From PZPK01 sp965230795 (GTDB taxonomy: Bacteria; Pseudomonadota; Gammaproteobacteria; Pseudomonadales; Oleiphilaceae), in the NCBI GenBank assembly GCA_965230795.1, contig OZ246020.1:3224001-3288000 (forward strand): 64,000 nt of DNA, written 5' to 3'. The notes below the pieces were generated by a model. It worked only from the letters and a program-made list of their open reading frames with translations. It did no database searches and was not told the origin of the DNA. How positions within the stretch are numbered: the first letter of the stretch is position 1; every line of letters begins with the position of its first letter. The position numbers and the translations under genes were made by a program. Positions 1-11,211 of the stretch are shown here, piece after piece.

Positions 1-454
1 CTCGATGCCAAAGTCCCTTCCTGACAACTATTCCGCTTTGCGCTCCTTGCAATACCGCACGCTGACTCTGCGCGATTTTTTCCGTGTACGGTGCGATAAA
101 CTCGCCCGTCAATATTCCGATAATGATCACCACTACGGTGGGTTTCAATGCCGAAACAACCAATCTTGTAATGGATACTCCCGCGGCACGCAACACCACT
201 AATTCACTACTCTTTGCCAAAGCGCCCAACCCAATGAGGCATCCCATAAACGCACCAAGGGGAAGGTAATCATAAATTCGTCTTGGCAATGTTGTGAGAA
301 CATAGATTCCAGCTTCAGTCACCTGATATTGGTTCTTCAGCTCTTCCATTTCAGCCACGAATGCAAATACCACATCAAGAGATAACACCACTGCCATAAC
401 CAGCAACATTGAGGAAGCAACTGTCGAGACTATATAGCGATCAATTCTTCGCAT
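1..454 (-). CDS. lptG: LPS export permease LptG, 3' end cut by window edge
   Basis: Inner-membrane permease of the LptB2FG complex, which extracts lipopolysaccharide from the inner membrane and feeds it to LptC-LptA. About 151 codons are present, beginning MRRIDRYIVSTVASS at an ATG (454-452). The N-terminal transmembrane helix is followed by a second hydrophobic segment around LGAFMGCLIGLGALA and the family-typical phrase ELVVLRAAGVS. The start overlaps the last 14 bases of lptF, so the two are translationally coupled, as expected for partners of one heterodimer. The rest of the protein lies outside the window. The call rests on the LptF/LptG family pattern plus position downstream of lptF. 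Confidence 0.9.
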   Translation of the reverse strand, partial: MRRIDRYIVSTVASSMLLVMAVVLSLDVVFAFVAEMEELKNQYQVTEAGIYVLTTLPRRIYDYLPLGAFMGCLIGLGALAKSSELVVLRAAGVSITRLVVSALKPTVVVIIIGILTGEFIAPYTEKIAQSQRAVLQGAQSGIVVRKGLWHR

Positions 455-1553
455 GAGATTCATTCTCTTGATTGCGTCGAGCCAAAAGACCCAACAAGTG
501 TTCGCGAGTCAACAGCGCTAGGGACACCAAGAAAAAAACGATGTGCACACTCCACAAGCCAACAATTTCCGGTAACTCTCCTTCTGCCAATTTTTTACGG
601 GACACGATCAAAAGACCAAGGTAGACCACATACATCAGCATGGCGGGGAATAAATGAAAATAGCGACCCTGTCGTGGATTCACCCGACACATGGACAATG
701 CCAGTAAAGCGACCACCGGCACCAAGAATGGTAACGAAAGCCGCCACTGCAACATGGCGCGATCTTCGGCTCTGGATGAGCTCAATAATGCGCTGGTAGG
801 TATCGCCTCTTCTTTTACACTTCTTTTTTCTGCATCCGGCTCTTCAATACGAATACCGTATGATTCAAACGCAACCATCTCATAGTCTGCGTTGCCCGGT
901 CTCCCCTCGTAACGACGACCATTGTGAAGCACTAAAAAACGCTCTCCGGTTTCCGCATCAATCGACTGCGTGCCACGCTCTGCGAAAATGAGATTCAAAC
1001 CCTTCCCCTGACGTGAAGGCTCAGTGATAAAAACATCATACATGGTGCGCTTATCATCACTCAGCTCACCGGCATAGGTCACTCGACCGCCGGATCGCAG
1101 GCGCTGAAACTTACCTGGAAACAGCATTTCAAACTCAGTGAGCTTTGATTGCTCAACAAATAACTGTTCGACTTTCTGCATACCCAGTGGCGATAAAAAT
1201 AAGCTCATTGCCCCCACACATGCAGCCACTAGCGCGGCCATTATGAGAGTAACGAAGGTAAGCCGCGCCTGGCTGAAACTACAGGCATGCAACACCGTCA
1301 TTTCGCTTTCGAGATACATGCGACCATATGCCAACAGAATTCCGATAAAAAAACCCAAGGGCAAAATCAGCTCAAGAAAGCCCGGTAGACGATAAGCCAT
1401 TACCAAAAAAAGGATATCGGGAGACAGAGATCCCGAAGCAGCCTGTGCGAGATACTTGATAAAACGCCCGCTCATAAATATCAGCAGCAAGATCAAGGTT
1501 ACTGCAGACATGGTCATAAAAACCTGGCGTGCCAGATACTGAAAAACGATCAA
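441..1553 (-). CDS. lptF: LPS export permease LptF
   Basis: Inner-membrane partner of LptG in the lipopolysaccharide ABC exporter; 370 aa. The start is a TTG (1553). It matches the normal LptF N-terminus: the residues after it, IVFQYLARQVF, align with the family start. No clear Shine-Dalgarno is visible. An N-terminal helix is followed by a conserved cytoplasmic coupling region with SEMTVLHACSFS, a large periplasmic beta-jellyroll region (about residues 110-260), and three C-terminal helices. It is transcribed divergently from pepA, the usual gammaproteobacterial arrangement, and runs into lptG with overlap. Confidence 0.92.
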   Translation of the reverse strand: MIVFQYLARQVFMTMSAVTLILLLIFMSGRFIKYLAQAASGSLSPDILFLVMAYRLPGFLELILPLGFFIGILLAYGRMYLESEMTVLHACSFSQARLTFVTLIMAALVAACVGAMSLFLSPLGMQKVEQLFVEQSKLTEFEMLFPGKFQRLRSGGRVTYAGELSDDKRTMYDVFITEPSRQGKGLNLIFAERGTQSIDAETGERFLVLHNGRRYEGRPGNADYEMVAFESYGIRIEEPDAEKRSVKEEAIPTSALLSSSRAEDRAMLQWRLSLPFLVPVVALLALSMCRVNPRQGRYFHLFPAMLMYVVYLGLLIVSRKKLAEGELPEIVGLWSVHIVFFLVSLALLTREHLLGLLARRNQENESHAKN

Positions 1554-1587
1554 AGAAAATGCCCGTGATTGATAAGATGAAAAACGA

Positions 1588-1617
1588 TTGAGAACTCTGA
1601 GCGCATTATTCTACACT
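1588..1617 (+). promoter_or_regulatory. Predicted sigma-70 promoter for pepA
   Basis: TTGAGA (1588-1593), an 18-bp spacer and TACACT (1612-1617) lie 38 bp before the pepA ATG, within the 100-bp gap between divergent lptF and pepA. This is a pattern match only; a start site near 1624 is inferred. Confidence 0.4.
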
Positions 1618-1655
1618 GACTGTTTACACTCGCAGAGATCGAATTGGATTGCATA

Positions 1656-3140
1656 ATGAAATACAACACCACCTTGCGCAAGCTCGAAGAACTAAAAATA
1701 GACTGTCTTCTGTTACCTGTCGTCGACGGCAACAAGCTATGCACCCAAGGCAAAGCGCTTGATGATCAGCTTGAAAAACATATCAGCAAGCAGATCAAGG
1801 AATTTGGTATATCGGTCAAACCCGGCAACGCCACCCTGCTGACGATTGCTGCCGACTCGATCAAGCGTGTTATTCTGGTCGGATTGGAAACCACCAAAAA
1901 TCTCACCACACAAAGCCTGTGGAAATCCCTTCTCGCCGCTGCAAAACTTCCAAAAGGCAGCAATATTAAATCATTGCATGTTGTGCTAAATGGTGGCGTA
2001 TTGAATGATGAACAGGCGACCCAGGCTACTCAGCTTTTCATTCAGGCTCTGGCGGAAGCGCAATACAATTTCGACACCTATAAAAGCGAGAAATCTGAAT
2101 CTTCCACGCTGAAACAGATCACTTTCGTGTGTGACAAAACTCAGCAGACGGCTTGCAAAAAAGCGATTCAATACGGCTCCGCTACGGTGACCGGAATCAA
2201 TACCTGCAAGAATCTCGGCAATCAGCCCGGCAATGTTTGCACACCGTCTTTCCTGGCATCAGAAGCCAAAAAACTGGCCAAGTCATCGGAATTGATCACC
2301 ACCAAAATTCTCGATGAGAAAGACATGGAAAAACTCAACATGGGTGCTTTTCTGAGCGTCTCCAAAGGCAGCACCGAACCAGGCAAGCTGATCATTATGG
2401 AGTACAAAGGCGGCGATAAAAAAGATGCGCCCCATATTCTGGTCGGCAAAGGGATCACTTTCGACTCTGGCGGCATCAGCCTCAAACCCGGCCTCCAGAT
2501 GGACGAAATGAAATACGACATGTGTGGCGCAGCCAGCGTCATGGGCATCATGACAGCCCTGACCGAACTTAAGCCCAAGCTCAATGTCATTGGTGTGATT
2601 GCCAGCGCAGAAAACATGCCCGCAGGCAATGCCTCCAAGCCCGGAGACATTGTCACTACCGCCTCAGGCCAAACGGTCGAAATCCTAAACACCGACGCCG
2701 AAGGCCGGCTCGTCCTTTGTGACGCCCTGACCTATGTTGAGCGCTTCAAACCTGCTTCAGTGGTGGATATTGCTACCCTGACCGGCGCCTGCATCATAGC
2801 TTTGGGACATTCAACATCAGCAGTCATGTCCAACGACGACGCGCTTGCAAACGAACTTCTCAGCGCCGGTGAAGCGGTCAATGATCGTGCCTGGCAACTT
2901 CCCATCTGGGATGAGTATCAAAAGCAACTGGACAGCCCTTTTGCTGATATGCAGAACATTGGTGGCAAGGGTGCAGGCAGCATCACCGCAGCCTGCTTTT
3001 TGGCGCGATTTACCAAAGCGTACAAATGGGCTCATATGGATATCGCCGGTACTGCCTGGGTTTCAGGAGGCCCTGAAAAGGGTGCAACTGGTCGCCCTGT
3101 CCCCCTGCTCCTTCAATATCTGATCAATAAAACCCAATGA
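1656..3140 (+). CDS. pepA: Leucyl aminopeptidase PepA
   Basis: Cytosolic hexameric M17 zinc/manganese aminopeptidase that removes N-terminal residues from peptides; in Escherichia coli PepA also binds DNA. The ATG at 1656 (MKYNTTLRKLEELK) is preferred to an upstream in-frame TTG (1644) and gives 494 aa, the family length. The metal-binding and catalytic core is intact: VGKGITFDSGGISLKPG, MKYDMCGAA and the signature NTDAEGRLVLCD, followed by TLTGAC and the C-terminal HMDIAGTAW. It is first in a pepA-holC-valS run, and its stop overlaps holC by 4 nt. Confidence 0.95.
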   Translation: MKYNTTLRKLEELKIDCLLLPVVDGNKLCTQGKALDDQLEKHISKQIKEFGISVKPGNATLLTIAADSIKRVILVGLETTKNLTTQSLWKSLLAAAKLPKGSNIKSLHVVLNGGVLNDEQATQATQLFIQALAEAQYNFDTYKSEKSESSTLKQITFVCDKTQQTACKKAIQYGSATVTGINTCKNLGNQPGNVCTPSFLASEAKKLAKSSELITTKILDEKDMEKLNMGAFLSVSKGSTEPGKLIIMEYKGGDKKDAPHILVGKGITFDSGGISLKPGLQMDEMKYDMCGAASVMGIMTALTELKPKLNVIGVIASAENMPAGNASKPGDIVTTASGQTVEILNTDAEGRLVLCDALTYVERFKPASVVDIATLTGACIIALGHSTSAVMSNDDALANELLSAGEAVNDRAWQLPIWDEYQKQLDSPFADMQNIGGKGAGSITAACFLARFTKAYKWAHMDIAGTAWVSGGPEKGATGRPVPLLLQYLINKTQ

Positions 3141-3574
3141 CAAAGGTAGATCTATACCTTATTCCCGGGAATGGGCTTCAGGATCAGGTGCAGTTTTGCT
3201 GCCGCCTGATCGATAAAGCGGTGCAACATGGCAACCGCATTCACGTTCAGACCCGGGAAGCGTTTCAGAGCGAGGCCCTGAATGAGGCTTTGTGGTCATT
3301 CAGGGCAGATGCCTTTATCCCCCACTGTATTGGTCAGGCCGATAGCGACGACGTTCCCGTTACGATTGATCTGGTTTCGCTGCAGAAAGATAAAACACAG
3401 TCGCGGGATGTACTCATACTTTTGGATGCGCCGCCGCCATCCAATCTTCTCGACTTCAAACGCCTCTGCATTGTGGTCCCTAATGATAAAGATGCCTTGC
3501 AAGCAGCCCGCTCGCACTACAAACAACTGGCTCAGCAGAAGCTGAACGTCAACACTCACGATTTACGCAAGTAA
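3137..3574 (+). CDS. holC: DNA polymerase III chi subunit HolC
   Basis: Chi subunit of the clamp-loader complex; it links the replicase to single-strand-binding protein through the SSB C-terminal tail. 145 aa, starting at the ATGA overlap with pepA. Family features are the N-terminal VDLYLIPGN strand, an early helix with FCCRLIDKAVQHGNRI, and a middle segment ALWSFRADAFIPHC resembling the family phrase in which a Leu/Trp-rich loop precedes F(I/L)PH. The small size and the position between pepA and valS are diagnostic for gammaproteobacteria. Confidence 0.9.
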   Translation: MTKVDLYLIPGNGLQDQVQFCCRLIDKAVQHGNRIHVQTREAFQSEALNEALWSFRADAFIPHCIGQADSDDVPVTIDLVSLQKDKTQSRDVLILLDAPPPSNLLDFKRLCIVVPNDKDALQAARSHYKQLAQQKLNVNTHDLRK

Positions 3575-3650
3575 TTCAACATCCCTCCATTGCGCCACTG
3601 ACAAGAAGCCCCTACACCACTGAAATCGAGCATGGGGATTTTTCTCCGAC

Positions 3651-3661
3651 TGCTATATAAT
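3651..3661 (+). promoter_or_regulatory. Possible extended -10 promoter for valS
   Basis: TGCTATATAAT at 3651-3661 contains a perfect TATAAT (3656-3661) preceded by an upstream TG, within the 139-bp holC-valS gap. No good -35 is seen 17 bp upstream (TGGGGA). valS could therefore be transcribed separately from pepA-holC. Pattern match only. Confidence 0.35.
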
Positions 3662-3713
3662 GGCGGCCCATTTATTCCACCTATCTTTTTGTGAAGGCCA
3701 GTAACGAATCATC

Positions 3714-6566
<2,853 letters not shown>

Positions 6567-6590
6567 GCGCGGGCCGTTTGAGGACATGTG

Positions 6591-7505
6591 ATGATTGCTA
6601 TCCTCGGTGCCGGCTCGGTGGGCTGTCTGTTGGCTGCCCACCTGAGTCGTATTGGAGAGGTCGCATTTGTTTCCGGTCGTTCCCCGGCCCCCATCAAGCG
6701 CTTTCAATTTCTTCCTTACACACAAGATCCCGAAGCCAGCCCCGAACAATCCTGCTCCATACAAACGATCCGCCCCGAAGATCTGAAGGACACTAAACCC
6801 GTCGCTCTTCTGATTTGCACCAAAAGCTACGATGCGCCATCCGCAATATCCGATGTAGTGGATTATTTACCCGCAGATGTGCCCATGCTGCTGTTTCAGA
6901 ATGGCTTGGGTAGTCAAACTTGGCTCTGTGAGCGCTATCCGGACAAAAGACTTTATGCCGCCGTCACAACAGAAGGCGCCAATCGTTCTGCTTCCGGCGT
7001 GATCGTCCACGCCGGTACTGGGCTTACCCGCATCGGGGCGCTGACAGAAAAGGCCATGCAATCGGAGATCTCGAGCGTTGTTTCCAAGCTGAATAAAGCC
7101 GGACTGACAGCCGAATACGACGAACAGATATGGCAGGCCCTGTGGCACAAACTGGTGATCAATTGTGCCATCAATCCTTTTACTGCCCTGCTGGATTGCC
7201 CAAATGGCGCGGTCCAATCCACCCCCCTGTTTCAGGAACACTGGCCAGACCTGAAACATGAGCTTGTTCAAATGTTATCCCTTGCCGGCCATCCCCTTGC
7301 GCCGGAAACGCTGGAACAACGAGCCCTGGCGGTAATGAATGCCACCCGCGATAACATCTCCTCCATGTTGCAGGACGTGCGTAGCCAGCGGCGCACAGAA
7401 ATTGATGATATCAATGGCTTTGCTTGGCAATACCTGAGGGATCACGGTGCGTCGGGACAGAGTAATTATTGGCTATGGGAGCAGGTTCATGCACTTGGGC
7501 ATTGA
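6591..7505 (+). CDS. Ketopantoate reductase family protein (PanE/ApbA)
   Basis: Cytosolic NADPH-dependent oxidoreductase of the 2-dehydropantoate 2-reductase family; the classic member makes pantoate for coenzyme A. 304 aa from the ATG at 6591, preceded by TTTGAGGACATGTG. The N-terminal Rossmann motif is ILGAGSVGCLLAAHL; the catalytic lysine region is IWQALWHKLVINCAINPFTAL, and the helical C-terminal domain contains VRSQRRTEIDDINGF. Those last two match PanE well. It overlaps mak by 17 nt. The family has several paralogues in many genomes, so the exact substrate is not certain. Confidence 0.85.
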   Translation: MIAILGAGSVGCLLAAHLSRIGEVAFVSGRSPAPIKRFQFLPYTQDPEASPEQSCSIQTIRPEDLKDTKPVALLICTKSYDAPSAISDVVDYLPADVPMLLFQNGLGSQTWLCERYPDKRLYAAVTTEGANRSASGVIVHAGTGLTRIGALTEKAMQSEISSVVSKLNKAGLTAEYDEQIWQALWHKLVINCAINPFTALLDCPNGAVQSTPLFQEHWPDLKHELVQMLSLAGHPLAPETLEQRALAVMNATRDNISSMLQDVRSQRRTEIDDINGFAWQYLRDHGASGQSNYWLWEQVHALGH

Positions 7506-8421
7506 TCTCGGTGGCACCAAAATCGAGACAGTGGTGCTCGACCGTCACAGTAAGGAACGCTATCGCAAGCGCGTTGCCTCACCCAGAAATCGTTATGACG
7601 ATACACTGGCCTGCTTGCAGCAGCAGATTCAGGACGCAGAACGCCATGTCGGACAGACCTGCACACTGGGCATCGGCATTCCCGGTGCCATATCCCCGGA
7701 CACTCGAACAGTCAAAAACGCCAACTCCACCTGGCTGATTGGTCACCCGCTTCAGCAGGATCTCGAAGAAAGGTTGGGGCGCCCGGTCGTCATCGCCAAT
7801 GATGCCGATTGTTTTACCTTGTCCGAAGCAATCGATGGCGCCGGTAAAGATGACGGGGTGGTCTTCGGCGTAATTTTGGGAACAGGCGTGGGTGGCGGCA
7901 TCAGCGTGCGCAAGCAAGTACTCGCTGGCCCTAACAGAATTGCCGGAGAGTGGGGACACAATCCTCTGCCCTGGCTGACTCCCGCCGACGCGCTTCATGA
8001 CTGTTACTGTGGCAAACAAGGATGCATAGAGACCTTTCTCTCAGGTCCCGGATTTGCAAAACACTATCAGGCCTCGAGCGGCCAGACCGTCACAGCACCT
8101 TTGCCAAGCTCGGAAGAGATCTTAAAACGTGCCCAGCAGGGCGAAGCAGCAGCGAAGCGATCGTTAGAAGACTACCAGGATCGTCTGGCCCGCGCCCTGT
8201 CCACTGTCGTTAATATCCTGGATCCGGATTGCATTGTTCTGGGAGGCGGCATGTCCAATATTGAGGGATTGCTCAATGGCTTGCATGACGCGATGCAAGC
8301 TTATGTATTCTCGGACACCTTGCATACCCGAATCGTCACAGCCGAACACGGCGATGCCAGTGGCGTGCGCGGCGCCGCCTGGCTGGGAAGAGACCAATCA
8401 GGAATTCAATATGACCCATAG
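7489..8421 (+). CDS. mak: Fructokinase of the ROK family (Mak-like)
   Basis: ATP-dependent cytosolic sugar kinase that phosphorylates fructose to fructose 6-phosphate. 310 aa from the ATG at 7489, with GGGAG just upstream; an earlier in-frame start at 7447 is rejected because it precedes the family N-terminus. Motifs are the phosphate-binding MHLGIDLGGTKIETVVLD, the catalytic region VVIANDADCFTLSEAIDG, the ROK signature GEWGHNPLPW and the zinc-binding CYCGKQGCIETFLSG. Phrases such as TRTVKNANSTWLIGHPL match Escherichia coli Mak closely. The last 11 bases overlap syd. Confidence 0.9.
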   Translation: MHLGIDLGGTKIETVVLDRHSKERYRKRVASPRNRYDDTLACLQQQIQDAERHVGQTCTLGIGIPGAISPDTRTVKNANSTWLIGHPLQQDLEERLGRPVVIANDADCFTLSEAIDGAGKDDGVVFGVILGTGVGGGISVRKQVLAGPNRIAGEWGHNPLPWLTPADALHDCYCGKQGCIETFLSGPGFAKHYQASSGQTVTAPLPSSEEILKRAQQGEAAAKRSLEDYQDRLARALSTVVNILDPDCIVLGGGMSNIEGLLNGLHDAMQAYVFSDTLHTRIVTAEHGDASGVRGAAWLGRDQSGIQYDP

Positions 8422-8980
8422 ACCCGCAACTCTGGCACTGGATGCCTTCCTGACCCGCTATCTCAATCGGGTAAAGGACGCCAACGGCCATCTACCCACC
8501 GTGGAGTTTGATCCTCCCTGGCCCTCACCCTGCACCGAACTGGCGGACAACGCTTCGGATGATATTGTGCGCAATTGGCGCCCTGTCGAACGTCATGACT
8601 ACGATCTGTTTAGTTCGCTGGAAAAAGCCCTGGAACTGGATTTTCATCCGGACATTAAAAGCTTCTACGGCAGCTACTGGTCTAACGGCGTCTGTGCCAT
8701 TCATCAGTCTTTGCATTTCAATCTGATTCAGATCTGGAATGAGGAGGATGAGACCAATCTCAAGGAGAACATGCTGGGCCATGCCTTCGCAAAAATCAAA
8801 GCGCGCCTTCCTTTAACCTTCTTTATTGGCTGCACCGACGGCAATGACATTATCAGTCTGGATCAGGATAGTGGCGCGATTGTTCTGGAAAAACCCGGTT
8901 ACCGGGCACACCAGACCCTGGCCCCCTCTCTCGAAAACTTTTTACTGGATCTGGAACCCAGTCTGGATACCTATAGCTGA
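8411..8980 (+). CDS. syd: SecY-interacting protein Syd
   Basis: Cytosolic peripheral membrane protein that binds SecY and is thought to check or dissociate faulty SecYEG translocons. 189 aa starting at the ATG at 8411, inside the end of mak. Family traits are DFHPDIKSFYGSYWSNGV, the LIQIWNEEDETNLKENMLGH block (the most conserved part of Syd) and LPLTFFIGCTDGNDIISL. It ends tail-to-tail with the hydrolase gene, overlapping by 10 bases. Syd occurs mainly in gammaproteobacteria, which supports the taxonomic reading. Confidence 0.9.
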   Translation: MTHRPATLALDAFLTRYLNRVKDANGHLPTVEFDPPWPSPCTELADNASDDIVRNWRPVERHDYDLFSSLEKALELDFHPDIKSFYGSYWSNGVCAIHQSLHFNLIQIWNEEDETNLKENMLGHAFAKIKARLPLTFFIGCTDGNDIISLDQDSGAIVLEKPGYRAHQTLAPSLENFLLDLEPSLDTYS

Positions 8981-9951
8981 GCAAAACAGCGAACCAGATA
9001 GTCATCCACAAAGCTTTCCAGGCGATAATTGGTGATAAAACCGCAATGCCCACCATGCCGTGAAACTTGCATGGACACCCGGGGATTCGTCACCTCAAAC
9101 ACCGAATCAATGGGAATAACGGGATCATCGCTGGCGATCAGAATATGGCTCGGTCTGGCAATTTGCTCAAGCAGTTCCGGTCGTAGCGTATAACTGTCGA
9201 AATACTCATAGCGAGTCTCATACGGTGTAAAGCGTGACACCAGATATTCCGTCAAGGAAGACAGGTCATTGAGTCCGTCCAGCTCTTCCCGGTTCAGTAA
9301 ATCAGGAAAGCACTGCTGCTTGCGCGATAAGGAGCGTTTCCATTTACGCAGGAAGTAATGGCGATACACAGCGGGCCCGCGCTCCATGGCGTGAAAGGTA
9401 GCCAGCGGGTCAAACACCGGACAAATGGCCGCCACCTGATCAAGGGTCTTGCTGGTCGGCGGATCAATCCAGCGCTCTGCCACCCGCAGGGCAAAATTCC
9501 CGCCCAGGGAAAAGCCCACCAGACCAAAACTCGCGTAGTCCATCTGCGCCATCACCCGCTGCAACACCGAAACCACTTCATCGAGACGCTGGGCGTGAAA
9601 CAGCCCTTCGTTCAAATGATGCGAAGGTCCATGATCGCGCAGATTCAAACGCAAGACATCAAAGCCTTCCGCGAACAGACGGCCAGCCGCGCTCTGCAGA
9701 TAAATGGAATCGTGACAGCCCTCCCAGCCATGAATCAGGATGATCAGACCTCGAGCCTGTCGCTTCGGCGCTACTGACAACATGGAATACAGGCGAACCC
9801 CGTCCTCTGCTTCCAGAATCCATTCCCGACTCGCCGCATGCATGGCAGCCGCCCGCCGTCGAAGCAGTGGTAAACGTATCTTCGAACTGGCCAGCACCGA
9901 CTGCACGTGCCGGTTTCGCAAGCCTGAGGAAGGCGTAAAATCCATGGTCAT
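8971..9951 (-). CDS. YheT-type alpha/beta hydrolase
   Basis: Putative cytosolic esterase of the AB-hydrolase 4 group, 326 aa; the substrate is unknown. The oxyanion-hole segment is IILIHGWEGCHDSIYL, the nucleophile elbow GFSLGGN (Ser near residue 146), an acidic residue follows ASDDP, and the catalytic His is in SRHGGHCGFI. The N-terminal phrase SSGLRNRHVQSVLAS matches the YheT group, whose members begin F-x-P-x2-L-x-N-x-H-x-Q. It is downstream of the Old Yellow Enzyme gene on the same strand (gap 17 bp), so the two probably form a pair. Confidence 0.85.
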   Translation of the reverse strand: MTMDFTPSSGLRNRHVQSVLASSKIRLPLLRRRAAAMHAASREWILEAEDGVRLYSMLSVAPKRQARGLIILIHGWEGCHDSIYLQSAAGRLFAEGFDVLRLNLRDHGPSHHLNEGLFHAQRLDEVVSVLQRVMAQMDYASFGLVGFSLGGNFALRVAERWIDPPTSKTLDQVAAICPVFDPLATFHAMERGPAVYRHYFLRKWKRSLSRKQQCFPDLLNREELDGLNDLSSLTEYLVSRFTPYETRYEYFDSYTLRPELLEQIARPSHILIASDDPVIPIDSVFEVTNPRVSMQVSRHGGHCGFITNYRLESFVDDYLVRCFAQL

Positions 9952-9968
9952 CGCAATTGCCCGGCGGA

Positions 9969-11087
9969 CTAAGATAGGGTCTTCAAAGCATCCTTGGTAA
10001 AGGATTTAAGCTCATCATTGCGACCGTCTCGAACCTTCTGTACCCATTCGGAATCCACCAGCAAGGCTCGCCCAATGGCCACCAGATCAAATTCATCCCG
10101 CTCCAATCGATCGATCAGGTTATCAAGACTGGCCGGTTCCGCGCCCTTTTTCATATCCTGATTGGCTTCGCTGACAAAGTCTGAATCCAGCCCCACACTG
10201 CCCACTGTAATACTGGGTTTGCCGGTCAGTTTCTTGGTCCAGCCAGCCAGATTTAAATCCGAGCCCTCAAATTCAGGCAACCAGAAACGGCGCGTGCTGG
10301 CATGAAAGATATCGACGCCGGCGTCACTCAATAGCTCAAGAAAGCGACCCAACTCTTCAGGGGTCTCGGCCAAACGCGCCTCGTAGTCTTGCTGCTTCCA
10401 TTGAGAGAAACGGAAGATAATCGGAAAATCCGGGCCCACCGCTTCGCGTACTGCCCTGACGATCTCAACGCCGAAACGGGTCCGGTTTTCCAGTGATCCA
10501 CCGTATTCGTCATCTCGCTCATTCGTGCCTTCCCAGAAGAACTGGTCGATCAGATAGCCATGCGCACCGTGAATTTCAACCGCATCAAAACCAATGGACT
10601 TGGCGTTTTTCGCAGCGGTAGCAAAAGCCTCAACCACCTCGGCAATATCCTCTTTGCTCATGGCTACGCCATTGGCCTTCCCCGGCTTGAAAAGCCCCGA
10701 GGGACTGTAACCGGGTACCGAAGGATCCGGACCAATGCCTTCACGACGCACCGAGCCCACATGCCATAGCTGCGGCGCGATCTTGCCCCCCGCAGCGTGC
10801 ACCGCATCTACCACACGTTTCCAGCCGGTCATGGCTTCCTCACCATGAAAGGCCGGCACATTTTCATAACCATTGGCAGCCTTGTGCGGCACTGTCGTGC
10901 CCTCGGTAATGATCAAGCCAACGCCGCCCTCAGCCCGTCGACGATAATAGTCGGCAACATTTTCTCCAGGGATATAGCCCGGAGAGTAGGTACGCGTCAT
11001 GGGCGCCATCACGGTTCGATTGGGCAACTGCAATGACTTGCAGTCGAATGGGGTAAACAACTTCCCGAGTGTCAGATCAGTTCCCAT
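9969..11087 (-). CDS. NADH:flavin oxidoreductase, Old Yellow Enzyme family
   Basis: FMN-dependent ene-reductase/xenobiotic reductase expected to reduce activated C=C bonds or nitro groups with NAD(P)H. 372 aa as a (beta/alpha)8 barrel. Start ATG 11087, with an AGAGG ribosome-binding site; a GTG two codons upstream is less likely. Motifs: LPNRTVMAPMTR, GLIITEGTTV, PQLWHVGS, and the active-site EIHGAHGYLIDQFFW (His/Ala-His pair) followed by NERDDEYGGSLENRTRF. The C-terminal phosphate-binding region is FDLVAIGRALLVD. The divergent AraC/DJ-1 regulator probably controls it. Confidence 0.92.
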   Translation of the reverse strand: MGTDLTLGKLFTPFDCKSLQLPNRTVMAPMTRTYSPGYIPGENVADYYRRRAEGGVGLIITEGTTVPHKAANGYENVPAFHGEEAMTGWKRVVDAVHAAGGKIAPQLWHVGSVRREGIGPDPSVPGYSPSGLFKPGKANGVAMSKEDIAEVVEAFATAAKNAKSIGFDAVEIHGAHGYLIDQFFWEGTNERDDEYGGSLENRTRFGVEIVRAVREAVGPDFPIIFRFSQWKQQDYEARLAETPEELGRFLELLSDAGVDIFHASTRRFWLPEFEGSDLNLAGWTKKLTGKPSITVGSVGLDSDFVSEANQDMKKGAEPASLDNLIDRLERDEFDLVAIGRALLVDSEWVQKVRDGRNDELKSFTKDALKTLS

Positions 11088-11162
11088 GCACACCTCTTCA
11101 ATAAACTGGAATTGGATCGAATCTAGCGCATCAGTTTGTCAGTTGAATGCAACCGGCACAAT

Positions 11163-11176
11163 TGTCATAATTGACA
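11163..11176. promoter_or_regulatory. Palindromic operator candidate between OYE and AraC genes
   Basis: TGTCATAATTGACA: the 5-bp arms TGTCA/TGACA are perfect inverted repeats around TAAT. It sits in the 124-bp intergenic region, 36 bp before the regulator ATG and 76 bp before the divergent OYE ATG. The right arm contains TTGACA, an ideal -35 element. A regulator site here could act on both genes. Seen in sequence; function inferred. Confidence 0.4.
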
Positions 11177-11211
11177 TATTATTGGTTATTTATGCCATAC
11201 TAATTCGAATC